Shown: piece after piece, positions 35,141 through 47,801 of the stretch
How positions within the stretch are numbered: the first letter of the stretch is position 1
Layout: each line of letters opens with the position of its first letter
Source of the DNA: Cynocephalus volans
Lineage: Eukaryota; Chordata; Mammalia; Dermoptera; Cynocephalidae
NCBI RefSeq assembly: GCF_027409185.1
Contig: NC_084464.1
Span: 47,281,095 to 47,345,094 of the forward strand
Direction: 5' to 3'
Length of the DNA stretch: 64,000 bases
Notes under the pieces: model-generated
What the model was told of the DNA's origin: nothing
The model's input: only the letters and a program-made list of their open reading frames with translations
The model's database searches: none
Program-made: the position numbers and the translations under genes

Positions 35141-37157
35141 TTTTCATTTCTGTTCCTTACCCATTAGAGGCACTATTTGTGGTTCAGGATAGAATGGGAG
35201 AGTGAGATGAATTTGTGCCGAGCCCTGACCCATGCCTACAACTATTATTCCAGCAGACCCAGAGTGCCAGAGCCAGTATTTTTGTTGAGCCCTAGAAATT
35301 CAGGGTATTCCAGTCCAGCTCTTTAAATAACATGGACTTACTTCACTTTTTCAGGTTTTTGTTGCCAAAAGTAAGGGAGCAAAGATTAGCTCTAGATTTT
35401 AGCTGAAAAAGGAAGATTAACCTGCTGGCAGATTGTTTTCTAACTTTTTTGGCTTCTAGGGGTTTTCTTAATATTGGGTCATATTTTAAAAGTGATTTTT
35501 AGCTTCCTTCAACATTTGACCATTTAAGATCTCATCTATTTTCTGTTTTATTTGGCTCTGTGTCTGCTTTACATTCCCCTGCCGTTCCCCTGTTAATAAT
35601 AATTTTAGTAGAGGTCGGAGTGTTGTTACCTATCACTAACGTCTAGGCTGTGAGGCCTCAACGACTGGACTTCTCTGTTAACATGAATAAATCTTACAGA
35701 TTGAAAGAATCTACAGATATGTAACCTTATAAAAACCCATAGTATTTATTGTCCTTCCTGCCTTTACAGATATAAGTTCCTCTCTTTCATCAGCGCTATC
35801 CCCCTTTTACTGCTCTATCATCTGGTTGCAGAAAATAAGTTTTCCTGCAAACACAGATTCCCATGGCAACATAACAAAAAGGTAATGGAACAAATGTTTA
35901 TTTTGTCTGGACCTGCTGTCTAAGTAACAATGAACATGTTAGCTCCTGTTACTTTGAATAATGTGGTCACAGATTTTCTTGTTTTTCTCAAAACCTTCTC
36001 CTCTTAGGCCTTGGTGATATTGTCACTGTACCTGTCTGTGACATGAAGGAAGGTATGTAAATATGTATGCCTTACTGTCAGCCTACCTGAAAGCATGCAT
36101 TAATTGCATTTCCAAGTGTATGATCTACAATGTAGACATCACATGGCACTTGACTGTGCAAAAAAAAAAAAAGGCATACCAGTTGTCCCCTTTGTTTTCT
36201 TAAATTCATTAATTTGATATTGCTAGTACACTGTACTAGGTGTTATGTTTATAAAGATTAAAAAAGCAAGGAAGCACAAAGTGTTCCTGCTTTTGAAAAT
36301 ATCAGTCTAGAGGGGACATATTTATGTTTCTTCATAGCTTGCCTTGGAAGTCCTCCGTAGTTTTTCTTTTCTGCATTCTTTCAGCTTATGTTGTCATCTA
36401 AATCTGTCTTTCTGTTTCTAATCCTTTTCTTGAGATCTTTTTAGATTCTTCTGTGTCTCTCTCAAATTTAGTGACATACTGGTCACTTTTTACATTTAGG
36501 CAACTTTATATAAGGATATGTGTTGGAAATCTGTGTCAGAGAAGCCTTTCCATCTGATGATTCAGATCTAGAAAGTGATGGCATCAGCATGTGCCCGCAA
36601 GAGGTCAAAACTTCTTCTTTTGATCTGCCAAGGGCTCAGGCAGGCTGCTTTAGGAGAAGGAAGGGACTGTAAGGGTAAGAGTCCTCTACATCCTCAGCCC
36701 ATCCCTATACTTCCACTTGGAGTAATGTCTCTGCTGTGATAGTCTTCCCACCTACAAATCATGTGCTCCTAATCATGCCCTTACTCTTTCCTGTGACAGT
36801 CAGCTTCAGGTGTCTGGGTTATGCAAGTGTATATTGAACTCTTCCTTCGTATATTTCCTCATCCCTGAAGTAGGCCTAACTTGATTCCCAGAAATAATTG
36901 CTATATTCTTAATGTCCCCATAGCTGTTTCTTTTTTCCTCCCATCAAATCCTTCATCTAGGGAGGTTGCTGGTTTGAACCTTCTTGAACGTAGGCTTTTG
37001 ATAAATAGTTTCAATATATGTTTTCTTCTTTAGGCTACCAAATGCTGGTGAAAATTTTAGTTATCTTCCTTGCTCAGTATAATAAAATGACTTCTTAATG
37101 ATCATAGTATTAAATTGAAGTGAAATATTGATGTTGGCATCTTATGTAGATACAGTT

Positions 37158-37480
37158 TTTTTTTTAATTTGATAACTTTTTTATTTATTGAAACATAATT
37201 GATTGTACATGTCTGTGGGACACAGAATTGTGTATCAATACCTATGTGCAATATGTGATGCTGGAATCAGGATAATTAGTATATTCAGTATTATACAGTA
37301 TTATCATTTTTTGTGGCTCTTTATCAATTCTTCCCTTATTCCACTCCACCACCTCCTTTCCCATGTCTAGTAACTTCAGTTATGTTCTTTCCATTTGAAA
37401 GTTCAACTTAATGTTGTGATTGTTGTATCTTTATTTTTTACTTATTTGGTTTTTTCTTTTTTTACGATGTTGATGTACTT
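37158..37480 (-). mobile_element. LINE-1 3' UTR fragment (antisense)
   Basis: TTTTTTTTTAATTTGATAAC followed by an antisense L1-like 3' UTR (AATTGATTGTACATGTCTGT, GTGATTGTTGTATC). Confidence 0.6.
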
Positions 37481-37704
37481 CTGATGTCATTCCCTCATTT
37501 GACATTATAAGTTTGGCTTGCCTCATTTTCCCATTTCTAGTTTAGTGTTCTATGTGCCTTATGCTTTGAATGATGTGCTTTGAGATTAGCTATCTCAATA
37601 TTAAATGATACTGATACTGGAGTAAAAGGAAAAAAATTAGCAAAGTAAGAGAACAGGCAGCAAGTACTAGGAGCAGCTGTCCAGCTGTGTTTACATTCTC
37701 AAAT

Positions 37705-37922
37705 ATAGTATAACCTAGGGCTATTCAACCTATTGACATTTTGGGCAGGATAATATTTTGTTGTGGGAGACTGACTTGTGCATTGTATGTTTTGCAGCAT
37801 CCCTGTGTCCTACTCACTAGATACCAGTAGCAATTCCCAGTTGTGATGACCAAAAATGTTTACAGACATTAACACATTGAGGGGGGTGGGTGGCAAAAAT
37901 TACCCTTAGTTGAGAACTACTT
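37705..37922 (+). mobile_element. MER5A-like hAT element
   Basis: CCTATTGACATTTTGGGCAG, GCATTGTATGTTTTGCAGCA, ATACCAGTAGCAATTCCCAG and TTAGTTGAGAACTACTT in family order. Confidence 0.85.
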
Positions 37923-39339
37923 ATGTAACCCTATATATCTGGAGTGTTTGCACCTGAGTGAAAACTAGATAGGATACCTTGAACCTTCCACCTGCAAAAA
38001 GATAGAAATGCTGTACTTTCTGCTTTATTAGTTGGGGCCTATCTAAATGTGATTTTCATTATTTCCAGGAGAGTAGCAGTATTCCTAATGGTCAAGGTCC
38101 TGGATGTAACCTGGTAAGCTTAATGGATAGGTGAACTTGAATAGCATGTTTGCGAGAGGCCAGGAATATCACTAGCGTAATTGAGAAACAACTAATGATA
38201 ATGAGGGAGATCTGATTTTCATGAATAATTGTTTTTTTTGCCATTTTCATGGCCCAACTTAGGATATTTTGAGTGTTTCTGGAAAGAAAAATCATTTTAG
38301 GATATTAGCATAAAGTCCAAGTTGGTAGGTAGTATTTTCCTTAGTGTCTCTTCTGGTATTCTTTTCTATGTCCATTCTCTCCTATCTTTTTTCAGTATCT
38401 TTTTTCAAACTCCTAGAAATATAATGCTGTTAATAACCACAAAGAGCTGCAAATAAACTGAGGAGCAAGAAGTAGTATATTGTGAGTTCATTTTCTCTAC
38501 ATTTTTGAAGGGTTTGCATCTGGGAAGACTTAGCTTAGTTTTTAAAATGTAAGACAATAACAGACTAAACTTTTGAGTAATCTTGTGGATCTTAGGTAGC
38601 AGTAACTCAGGAAGATCAGCCTTATTTGATTCAGAATGTGTCATTTAGGCACATTCTGGTACCTTATAAGATAAAATGCAGTTTCCTGAATTATCTGTGG
38701 TAGTGCTTTAATGACTTTGAGGTTGTGGGGCAGTAACTAATTTTAGTGTCACAATATGCAAATTTTAATATTTAATGTTGTGCTTTCTTTTTAACACCTC
38801 AGAGTACTCTGCTGTTCTGATTTTTCTTTGTGTTTCTCTGATTCTCTTATTTCATCCTTTTGATCAGTTTTTTCTTTCTCTTTTCTGTCTGCCACATGAT
38901 CTATTCTCAAATTCTCTTTTCTCATTCTATTCATCTTCCTTTTGAATTGGATACAGTCTCAACAATGGCCTTGTTCATATACTGTACTTCTAGACCTCAT
39001 CTCAAGAATGTCTAACTCTTTGGATTCATGCTTTTCCCTTGATTACTTTTCTGCACACTTCTTGAGTATGCTCTCAGAGATGCAGCGCTAACTTCCTTTG
39101 GAATAGATTCATGTTACATACTTGAATGGTTCAGCCTCAGATATGTGGAGCTGCTCTTTGAAGGAAACTTACCATTAGCACTGATGAATGACAGTGGTTA
39201 TGAAAATTACAGTCAGAGAATGAGCCAATTTATCTGAAGATTTCTATAACTCTAGGTATTAGGGCAACATAATTTGAAAGTTTGAAATGTGTGTATATGT
39301 ATTTATGGTTATGGTTTAGATTTACCGTATTGAAGGAAA

Positions 39340-39925
39340 TTTATCAATCATTCATCAGACAGTGTTGAATGCCCACCAGTGTGTGAAAGAAATAGTCATA
39401 AAATATTAGTGAACTGTATATGTAAGAAGGTATTGATGTGTATAGAGAAGTGGGGGCATTGTGAGTTACAATGGTTAGAATAGTTTCGTGGAGGAGGAAG
39501 GATCTGAAGATTATTTTGAAAGATGAATAGTATTTGGAGAGGAGGAAAAGGAACATTTTTAGATAACAAGAGAAAACGTAAACTAAGAGAATAGCTATGA
39601 AAGGGACTGGCCTTACAGGAGGAACATTTCAGGTAGGATGAACCCAATTGTAGTTCTCATTCTGGTTGTGCTTAAGAATCACTTATGGAACTTTTAAACA
39701 TACGGATGCTTGGATATTTACACCAGAAATTAAAAATTAGGTCTGGAGTGGGACTCGGGCAATGGCATTTTTAAAAAGTCTACAAATGGTTCTGATTTAT
39801 AGAACTACTTTAGGCAGTAGAGAGCGGTTATTGTTTCTTGAGTTGTGAAGTAGCAAGGAAGATTGTTTTAAAATTGGTCTGGCTGGAGTGTACAGAATAG
39901 ATTGGAGGAAGCAAATGTCACTTTG
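39340..39925 (-). repeat. LINE-2 fragment with a MER5-like insertion
   Basis: Antisense L2-like text on both sides (ends GGTCTGGCTGGAGTGTACAG) is interrupted at about 39648-39815 by MER5-like DNA (GGACTCGGGCAATGGCATTT). Confidence 0.5.
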
Positions 39926-40524
39926 TAAAAGTCTTTAGTAATTTGTTTATGTGCGTGCGCCTCTGTTCGTTCTGACTCCTCAACTAGATTTCTCAATTTC
40001 TTGAGGTCAGGAATTATCTACTTTTTGATATGTTTTCATTATTCTTGCATTGTGTACTAGACACTTGGCTAGATTCTGAGGATAAAAAGATAAATAAATC
40101 ATAGCTTCCGTACTCTCTCATATTTTAAAATGGGAAACAAATACATAAAGGAATAATTATTTTCAGTTCATTATCTAAAGTATTGGCTATATATGTTGCC
40201 GATTATAGTAGTTCTTAGGTCTTATCTAATAAGTGCTGGAAAAATGTGCATTTTAACTTGTAGAAACTATATTTTAGTTACCCATAGATTGACAACAGAT
40301 GGTCAAGAATTTGGACGCTCAATTATACTTTAATAATTTGCCCTATTTTACTTTTATTTCAGAGATACACTCAACCTCAAGTTTGAGAGTAAGAGATCTA
40401 AAAATACATATATTGAGTTTACTTTGTGATAAACCTCATGCTGGAAACTGCAGATACAGAATCGACCATGGAATTATTTTATAACAGTACATTCAGACTT
40501 GGAACGTTTAAAACTACCTGCCTT

Positions 40525-40700
40525 TTATAGTTTATAAGTACTTTCATATAATTATCTTATTTGAGCCTCAAAACAGCATTGTGTGAGGGGCTGGTGATAC
40601 CCCCATTTTTTTGATTTGGAAATAGGCTCAGAGAAGCCTTGGCCAAGATCACCTGTCAGGAAGTGCCAAAACTAGAACTTAAATCTTTTAACTACTGGCT
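40525..40700 (+). repeat. MIR fragment
   Basis: TTATAAGTACTTTCATATAA, then CTCAAAACAGCATTGTGTGA, then TAGGCTCAGAGAAGCC, in MIR order. Confidence 0.6.
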
Positions 40701-40949
40701 TAGTCTTCTCAATATCATACTAAATATGTTTGTGCTTAATAGGACTTGTCTAGATCACATTATCAAAATACTGCACATAGTATTAACTAGAATGCAAAAG
40801 TAGCTTTGTTGTGTGGAATTTCAATGATTTTTTTCTAGCGCAGTAAAAGATTCTTATCTAATATTCCCATAAGTAAGTGAGATATCTTGGAAATGATAGC
40901 ATTTAGATAAAAGAATCAAGATGCTAAGAGTAATGGTTTTAAAATATGG

Positions 40950-41660
40950 TTACAAATTATTTGATACTCCTCCCTTGGAGATGTGAAACTTAATTCCCCT
41001 ACCCTCCAGTGAGGACTGTACTTAATGACTCCCTTCTCTATAGAATGTGGCAGACGTGATTGAGTGTGACTTTTGAGAGTAGGTCATAAAAGAAGTGTGC
41101 TTCCTGTCTTGCTCTTTCTCTGAGGTCACTTGCTCTAGAGCCGAGTTTCTCCACCTTGGCACTAATTGACATTTTAGGCCAGATAATTCTTTGTTGTAGG
41201 GGACTGTCCTGTGCATTGTAAGGTGTTTAGCAGCATCCTGGGTTTATCCACTAGATGCTAGTAACACTCCCTCCCACACCCAAGTTGTGACAGCCCAGAA
41301 TGTCTCAAGCATTGTCAGATGTCCCTTGGGGGACAAAATTGCTCTCTGTTTGGGAACCAGTGCTTTAGGGGAAGCCTGCTGCCATGTTGGGAAGACATGG
41401 AAGCAGCCCTATGAAGAGGCCACATGCAAGGATCTTAGGCCTCCTGCCAACTGCCTGAAGAGTGAGCCATCTTGGAAGTGGATCCTCCGGCCTCAGTCAA
41501 GCCTTCAGATGACTGTTGCTGTGGCCATCATCTTGACTGCAGCCTCATGAGAGACTATGAGTCAGAACCATCCAGCTAAACTGCTTCCAAATTCCTGACC
41601 CACTAAAACTGTGTGATAATAAATCTTGTTTAAGCCACCAAATTTTGGGATAATTTGTTA
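40950..41660 (+). mobile_element. MLT1-type solo LTR interrupted by MER5A
   Basis: Left block contains GAATGTGGCAGACGTGATTG; right block contains AAGTGGATCCTCCGGCCTCA, GCAGCCTCATGAGAGACTAT and ATAATAAATCTTGTTTAAGC (the AATAAA of an ERVL-MaLR LTR), ending near GATAACTAATACAC. The middle is replaced by the element at 41141-41362. Confidence 0.85.
41141..41362 (+). mobile_element. MER5A-like hAT element nested in the MLT1
   Basis: Carries GGACTGTCCTGTGCATTGTA and TAGCAGCATCCTGGG. It is bracketed by 8-bp CTCTAGAG (41133-41140) and CTTTAGGG (41363-41370), a decayed hAT target duplication of the nTCTAGAn type. Confidence 0.88.
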
Positions 41661-41698
41661 TCCAGCAGGTAGATAACTAATACACTAAGTGTTACTAT

Positions 41699-41733
41699 CA
41701 CACACACACACACATACACACACACACACACAC
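41699..41733. repeat. (CA)n microsatellite
   Basis: About 17 CA units with one CATA interruption. Confidence 0.97.
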
Positions 41734-42043
41734 CCATATAAGATGGAGAGTTGTGAACACACCCTAACACCTTATATACATTTGTGGTCATGTTCATAGC
41801 ATATATTTGTAGAGTGCCTTTCTGGATATGAAGCCTATAAACACTACTACTATAAAAGCCTTTTAATTGTAGCAGCAAGGCAAAATTGATTGATGGCAGT
41901 ACTAAATAATTACAGTGCAGTATGTGATTAGTCTATTTAATATTTCAGATTTGCTTGAAAGGAGTTAAAAATTATTTAGTGGTAACTTCAAAAATTCAAA
42001 CACACAAAATAGAGATGTACTCATGGTGATAAAATTCTAGTGA

Positions 42044-42136
42044 AGGCTGGCTGGTTAGTTCAGTTGATTAGACTGCAGCCTTACAACACCAAGGTCATGG
42101 GTTTGGATCCTCATTCTGGCCAGCTGCCAAAAAAAA
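42044..42136 (+). mobile_element. t-SINE monomer with exact target-site duplication
   Basis: Begins AGGCTGGCTGGTTAGTTCAG and ends CTGGCCAGCTGCC plus poly(A). The 13-bp AAAATTCTAGTGA (42031-42043 and 42137-42149) is perfectly repeated, marking a fairly recent insertion. Confidence 0.95.
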
Positions 42137-43028
42137 AAAATTCTAGTGAGGCTTTGGAAAATAATTCCTTTTAAAAGAAAAAACAACCCATGTATAATAT
42201 TTTTTCAGTCAGTATGAGATAACCATTGCCCGGGATATAAAAATATATTACTTCACCTGGCAATCAAAGAAACATGTTAACTAATACTGCTGTAACTTTT
42301 AAAGCTTCAGTGACAAATATCTTATAAAATCATTGTATTTTCAACTGGAGCTTGCAGCAAATGAAGATTAATTGCATTTCATATTCAGTCATGAATGATT
42401 TTGGACTTTTAGATTGCATATCTAAGTAAATTTCTACATTATTTGAATATTAGTTTTTATCAGCCTTAGTAAAAATTGAAGCAGTTGTGAAAAACTTTTT
42501 TTTTTTTTTTTTTGCTTCAGTAGCTTAGAAGCTTTTGCTGCAGAAATTGAACCAAGTCAGGAATGGCAAGTTTCTAGCACGGTGTTGCCATTCCTTGAGT
42601 CCCAGGTCCATGCTCATGGCCCTAATAAATCTTATCACAAATATTTTTTCCTATGTCTGTGAGATTTTCATGAAAATATTGAATTTGCCTAAAAGTTCTT
42701 GAACTGTTAATTCTGTAAAAGCAAGGTAAGTGATCAATTGCTGTTGCTGTTTTTTCCATTCTGGACTACTTACCTATTGATAAGATTTGTTGAATGTCAT
42801 TTAGATTTTAAGCCTCTTCAAGAGGAATTTTTAGAAACTGAAAAGTTAGGGATTGGTCGTAACAATTGTATTAATAACATCTGATATTCTTCCCACAGAT
42901 GTGAAAGTTTTATTGTAAGAAACTAAGTTCTATTTAAAAATACTATATATAGTGCAAATAGTCAAATCATTTTGTGATTTTTTTAAAAAAAATCAGTGTT
43001 ATGTAGGTGTTAAAACAGGATATTTGAA

Positions 43029-43118
43029 GGGCCGGTTGGTTCTCGGTTAGAGTGTGTTCTAACACCAAGGTCAAGGGTTCTGATCCCTTTACTAGCCAGC
43101 CACAAAAACAAACAAGGT
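43029..43118 (+). mobile_element. t-SINE monomer
   Basis: GGGCCGGTTGGTTCTCGGTTA at the start, CCAAGGTCAAGGGTTCTGAT in the T arm, and ACTAGCCAGCCAC plus an A-rich tail. Flanks TATTTGAA and TATTTGAG. Confidence 0.9.
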
Positions 43119-43172
43119 ATTTGAGAGTTAGTGAAGTATTAAAAGAAAGCTAACAGTGTTCCAAATTTGGAG

Positions 43173-43279
43173 GGTTTTTGGGGGGTGGGGTTTGGCTACT
43201 GGCTGGTACAGGATCTGAACTCTTGACCGTGGTGTTACCAGCACCGTGGTCTAATCAAGTGAGCTAACCAGTCAGCCCT
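43173..43279 (-). mobile_element. t-SINE monomer
   Basis: Minus strand reads AGGGCTGACTGGTTAGCTCA ... GGTGCTGGTAACACC ... TGTACCAGCCAGTAGCC. Flanks CAAATTTGGAG and CAAATTTTGAG. It lies only 55 bp from the sense copy at 43029. Confidence 0.9.
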
Positions 43280-44714
43280 CAAATTTTGAGTTTTTAAAGT
43301 CAATCTTAAATCCCCTGCTACCCTGAAGAATATTTTTTGAGATTCCTAAATCAAAACTTGAGTTCCAATTTTTACATAAAATTGCCTTTATTTTAATGAC
43401 ATTATTTCCTAATTGGAGGGGTGCAGCATTCACATTAGAACTATAGCAATACTTGCACATTTATCTGAATTAAGAAGGAAGAAAAACTAGGCTTCTGTAA
43501 TACAGTGGAATATGTACAGAAAAATATTTTCACTATGGTATGTATTGAAATTTTGGTCATGTGTTACAGGTTAAGTTCCAAGTTCTGATTTACTTAGGTA
43601 TTTAGAAGGCAAATTTTGAAGGCCTTTATCAATTAACCTGAATTCAGTTTGAAAAAAGCCTGAAATTGTATGATCTGGAGAAGAGATGATATGTTTTTGC
43701 AAATTATGTCTTCCCATTTAGACATTTTAATGAACTTGATGTGTTAATGAGACTTTGCTAATTCAGTGTAACTACAGATTGTAATATATGTAAATATTTC
43801 CATTAATTTCCAAAAATAAATAAAATAATGTTTGTCTTCTTAACCATCATTAGGGGTTCATTTTTGCTTGTTAACATCATTTGGGGATTAGAGAAGTCAT
43901 CTATGATCTTTGAAAGAAATTCTAAAACCACTTAATAATGATCCCCACTTAGAGACTTGCCAGGTGATTGGTCATTCTTCATTCTGTTGGGAACAACCGA
44001 AATGTTTTTTGAGGAAAATTCTGGTGCAATCATTTGTACTCTCGTGCTCTGTGGATGTGGGCACTTGTCCTGGTTAGGCAGCACCTCACCTTTCTTAAGA
44101 GGTTGCCTTCCTTCCTCTGCTCAGCCGACTATTAAAGTATATTGATCTACCCTTACATTGCAACATAGAAAATCTACAAGCCAGGTGCCATTCATGGAGC
44201 ATAAATTACATACTCACTATTTCTCTATATCTATCAAAAAGCTTGGTTGATAGCCCCAATCATCTTTGGAGGACTGTCTGAAGAATATGGAGCATATTAT
44301 CTATTTTTCAAAACACATTTAAGATTTCCTTTTGGATTAAGTCTGTCAGCAGCACACCAGCTATTTTGTACTCCCCCCCTCCCCCGCTAATAATGAACTG
44401 TATTTTGGTTTTATGACAGCAGTCTATACTGATGGATGCTCTAAGAAGAGAACCATCTGAAACCCACTCTTATTTTTTCATAAAGATGTTGATTAGGACA
44501 TTTTTATCACATTATATAGTGTCTACCTCGTGAACATGCACAGAAGAAACTTTTCTCTGGTTTTACTACAGGAGTAATTATCCCTCTCTTCAGTTCTCCT
44601 GAGGACTTAGTTTGTTTTTATAGTATGGCTCCTGTGACTCCTGCCCTAACTGGTTGTGTTCTCTTTGTAAAAGCTTTAGTGGGATCAGAGCCAAATTTGT
44701 GGCCCATCTCTAAT

Positions 44715-44930
44715 AATTGAGCTTTACCATGGACCAGGCTCTTTGCTAAGCCCACTATGAAGGTTGTCATATTTAATACTAACAAGCATCCTACAGATTA
44801 GATGTAGACATTATCCTCATTTCATATATGAGGCTGAAAGAATTTAACTTCCTCAAAATTATAGAGCTATTAAGCGGCAGAGCTGGAATTAAAGTCCAGG
44901 TAGTCTAATTCCAAAGCCCTTATTTAACCA
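44715..44930 (+). repeat. MIR fragment
   Basis: GACCAGGCTCTTTGCTAAGC, TTATCCTCATTTCATATATG and AGCGGCAGAGCTGGAATT in MIR order. Confidence 0.7.
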
Positions 44931-45778
44931 CTCCACTGGATGGTAAATAACTGTGATTATTGGGGTCTGCAGGGTATTGATTAATTCTAGCCTGCCTTTT
45001 GCTGAATAGATAAAGGAGTCAAATAGAGATAAAAGTACTTTATTATTGGTAAAGCTGGCATAGAGAGTGGCTTGGACAGGCGACTCAAGTGGGCTTCTTA
45101 TTCCTTCCCCAGTGAATTTAACTTGCACACTCAACCACAGGCAGATCAGCTAGAAAACTGCTTCCTCAGCAGGCTTACCAGTGGAGGAGAGGAGAAAGTG
45201 CTCCACCTACAGATAGCAGGCAAACTCTGAGGTGGAAAGTTGAAGTTGGTTTACACAGGAGCACTGGCCATTTTGCCAATCTCACCACAGCCAGGTTGGA
45301 GAACCGAGTGTAGAGGAGAGTAAAATTTACTTGGTACTTCTGAGAGGGAAGAAGTTACTGCTACTTCCTTATCCTTATGTGGGATAAGGAAGGATTTAAT
45401 TAAGTTGCCGTGACAGAGTAACTACTTGGGACCTCTTAGATACATATCTAAGGGGGTGACTATTTAAGCCAGTACTTGAAAGGTAAGAATTTAGCCATGG
45501 GATGGGATGGGATGGGGATGGGAGTGGGGGAGAAGAGAATCCCAGGAACCAAAACAGCCTGTCGGAATAGTTTAAGGAACTGAAAGGAGCCAGCATGTTC
45601 AGAGCATAGTGGCTGAGAGGAAAGGAAAGAGTAGACAGGAGTGGGATGGAGTGGTCAGTGGTGATCAGATCACCTGGGTCTTATAGGCCATGATAAGAAA
45701 TCTGCATTTTATTTTATATGCCGAGGAAATTTGTTGAAGGACTTGAAGCAGGGGAGTGGTGTGATGTGATTTATATAT

Positions 45779-45860
45779 ATTTTTTGCTGGCCAGTACAGG
45801 GATCAATCCCCAGACCTTGGTGTTACCAGCACCATATTCTAACCAACTTAACTGGCCAGC
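45779..45860 (-). mobile_element. t-SINE monomer
   Basis: Minus strand: GCTGGCCAGTTAAGTTGGTT ... GGTGCTGGTAACACCAAGGT ... CTGTACTGGCCAGC plus A-rich tail. Confidence 0.88.
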
Positions 45861-46023
45861 TTTAATTTATAGTTTTAAAAGATGGTATTGGATGCTTGTG
45901 GAGAGTATATTAGAAGGAAGCAAAAGACGCAGGGAGACCAGTATAAGAAGGCAGGCTAGTGATGAGGATGATGTGGGCAAATATGGTAGTAGTGAAATGA
46001 AGAGAAGTTGACTTTGAGATGTA

Positions 46024-46597
46024 TAGTCGTGTTGCTTAACAATGGGATACAGTTTGAGAAATGCGATGTTAGGTGATTTTGTTGTGCAATCATTGCAGAG
46101 TGTACTTACACAAACATAGATGGTATAGCCCACTACAAACCTAGACTATATGGATAGCCTTTTTGCTTCTAGGCTACAAACCTATACAGCATGTTACTGT
46201 ACTGAATACTGTAAATAATTGTAATACAATGGTAAGTATTTGTATATCTAAACATAGGAAAGGTACAGTAAAAATATGGTATAAAAGATAAAAAATAGTA
46301 CACCTGTATAGGGGAATGGAGCTTGCAGGACTGGAAGTTGCGCTGGGTGAGTCAGTGAGTGAGTGGTGAGTCAATGTGAAGGCCTAGGTCATTACTGTAC
46401 ACTACTGTAGACCTTAAAAACACTATACTCTTAAGCTACACTACATTTATTTTTTAAAAAAATTCTTGTGCTACATTAGGATGGCTATGACATCCCTAGG
46501 CAATAAGAATTTTTCAATTCCATTATAATCTTAGGGGACCCCCATCATACATGTGGCTGTCATTGATGGAAACCTCATTATGTAGCGCATGACTGTA
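46024..46597 (+). mobile_element. MER2-like Tigger element, nearly full length
   Basis: TA-bounded. Ends AGTCGTGTTGC and GCATGACTG are the decayed terminal inverted repeats. Internal text includes TTAGGTGATTTTGTTGTGCA, CTACAAACCTATACAGCATG and AGGAAAGGTACAGTAAAAAT. A 50-bp insertion-like stretch with GTGAGTCAGTGAGTGAGTGG is unusual. Confidence 0.85.
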
Positions 46598-47242
46598 TTT
46601 TGGAGGTGGAAACTGCAAAACTTGCTGATAGACTTGGATAGGGGCTAGGGGGCTGGAGGAAAAGGAAGAATCAAGGATGATACTCAAATTTCTTGCTTGA
46701 GCACCTGGATAGACAGTCTCTTTATTGAGATAACAGAGAAGGAGAGAAATAGTTCTGTATGTTCTGAACTTGCTAAGCTTATGTGTTTTTCATATGGAGA
46801 TGTCAGGTGAGCAGTTGGGCTGAGAGATTTCAGTGAGAGACATAGATTTGGGAGTTTTCAACATAGAGATGGCATTTAATTTAAAGTCATGGGTGTAGAT
46901 GAGATTATCTAGAAGGAGAATGTGGGAGAGAGAAGAGGGCCCAGTACCATGTCCTAAAGAAATCCAACCTGTAGAGCTTGAGTAGAGGAAGCCCACCCGA
47001 TGGAGACAGAAAAAGAGCTGTCAGAGAGATCATAGAAAACCGACAGAAACATTGATATAGTCTCCAGGATGGAGAGTGTTTCGTGAGAAAGAGGACATGG
47101 TAATCATGTCAACTGCTAATCCAGAAAAGTGGCTCTTGGATTTGGTAACAGAGGTTATTAATGACCTTGAGAAGTACAGATTCAGTGCAATGGATTGAGG
47201 AAAAAATGAGAGTTGAGGAAACAAGTCAGTTGTGTAGATCAA

Positions 47243-47400
47243 TGCCTCTCGAACCTTAAGAGATATATAAATCCCCTGGAAATCTTGTCAAAATGTAGAT
47301 TCTACTTTAGGGCCCATTATTCTGCATTTCTAATGAGCTCCCAGATAATGCCAATGCTCCTGATCCATCGAGCTCATTTTGATTAGCAGAAGCATAGATT
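47243..47400 (+). mobile_element. MER5-type hAT fragment
   Basis: AATCCCCTGGAAATCTTGTC, GGGCCCATTATTCTGCATTT and ATGCCAATGCTCCTGATCC; a diverged relative of the element that follows at once. Confidence 0.6.
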
Positions 47401-47592
47401 AGTGGTTCTCAAACTTTAGCGTGTGTTAGAATTATGTGGAGGGCTTGATAAAATACGATTCTTGGACCCACTTCAGTGTTTCTGATTCAGTAGCTCTGGG
47501 GTGGTACCTGAGAATTTGTATTTTCTTATAAATTCCCAGGTGACACTCATGCTACTGGTCTGGGGATCACACTTTGGAAACCTCTGGTGTAG
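47401..47592 (+). mobile_element. MER5-type hAT element
   Basis: AGTGGTTCTCAAACTTTAGC at the left, CTGATTCAGTAGCTCTGGGG in the middle, and CACACTTTGGAAACCTCTGG at the right, giving recognisable hAT inverted ends. Confidence 0.75.
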
Positions 47593-47660
47593 ATGTTTTT
47601 TGGAGAACTTTAACTGTGACAGGGAGCCAGTAAGGGAAGTTTTTATTAACTAGAGCATAT

Positions 47661-47801
47661 ATATATATATATTGTCTTTTTCGTGACCGGTACTCAGCCA
47701 GTGAGTGCACCGGCCATTCCTATATAGGATCAGAACCCGCGGTGGGAGCGTCGCCACGCTCCCAGCGCCGCACTCTCCCGAGTGTGCCACAGGCTCGGCC
47801 C
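47661..47801 (-). mobile_element. Dimeric t-SINE variant with collapsed right monomer
   Basis: On the minus strand a tRNA-like body (GGGCCGAGCCTGTGGCACAC ... CCGCGGGTTCTGATCC) is followed by the linker TATATAGG, then a short GGCCGGTGCACTCACTGGCT ... ACCGGTCACG piece and an A-rich tail. It is flanked by an exact 13-bp AACTAGAGCATAT duplication (47648-47660, 47802-47814). The GC-rich, CpG-rich body suggests a young copy. Confidence 0.9.
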
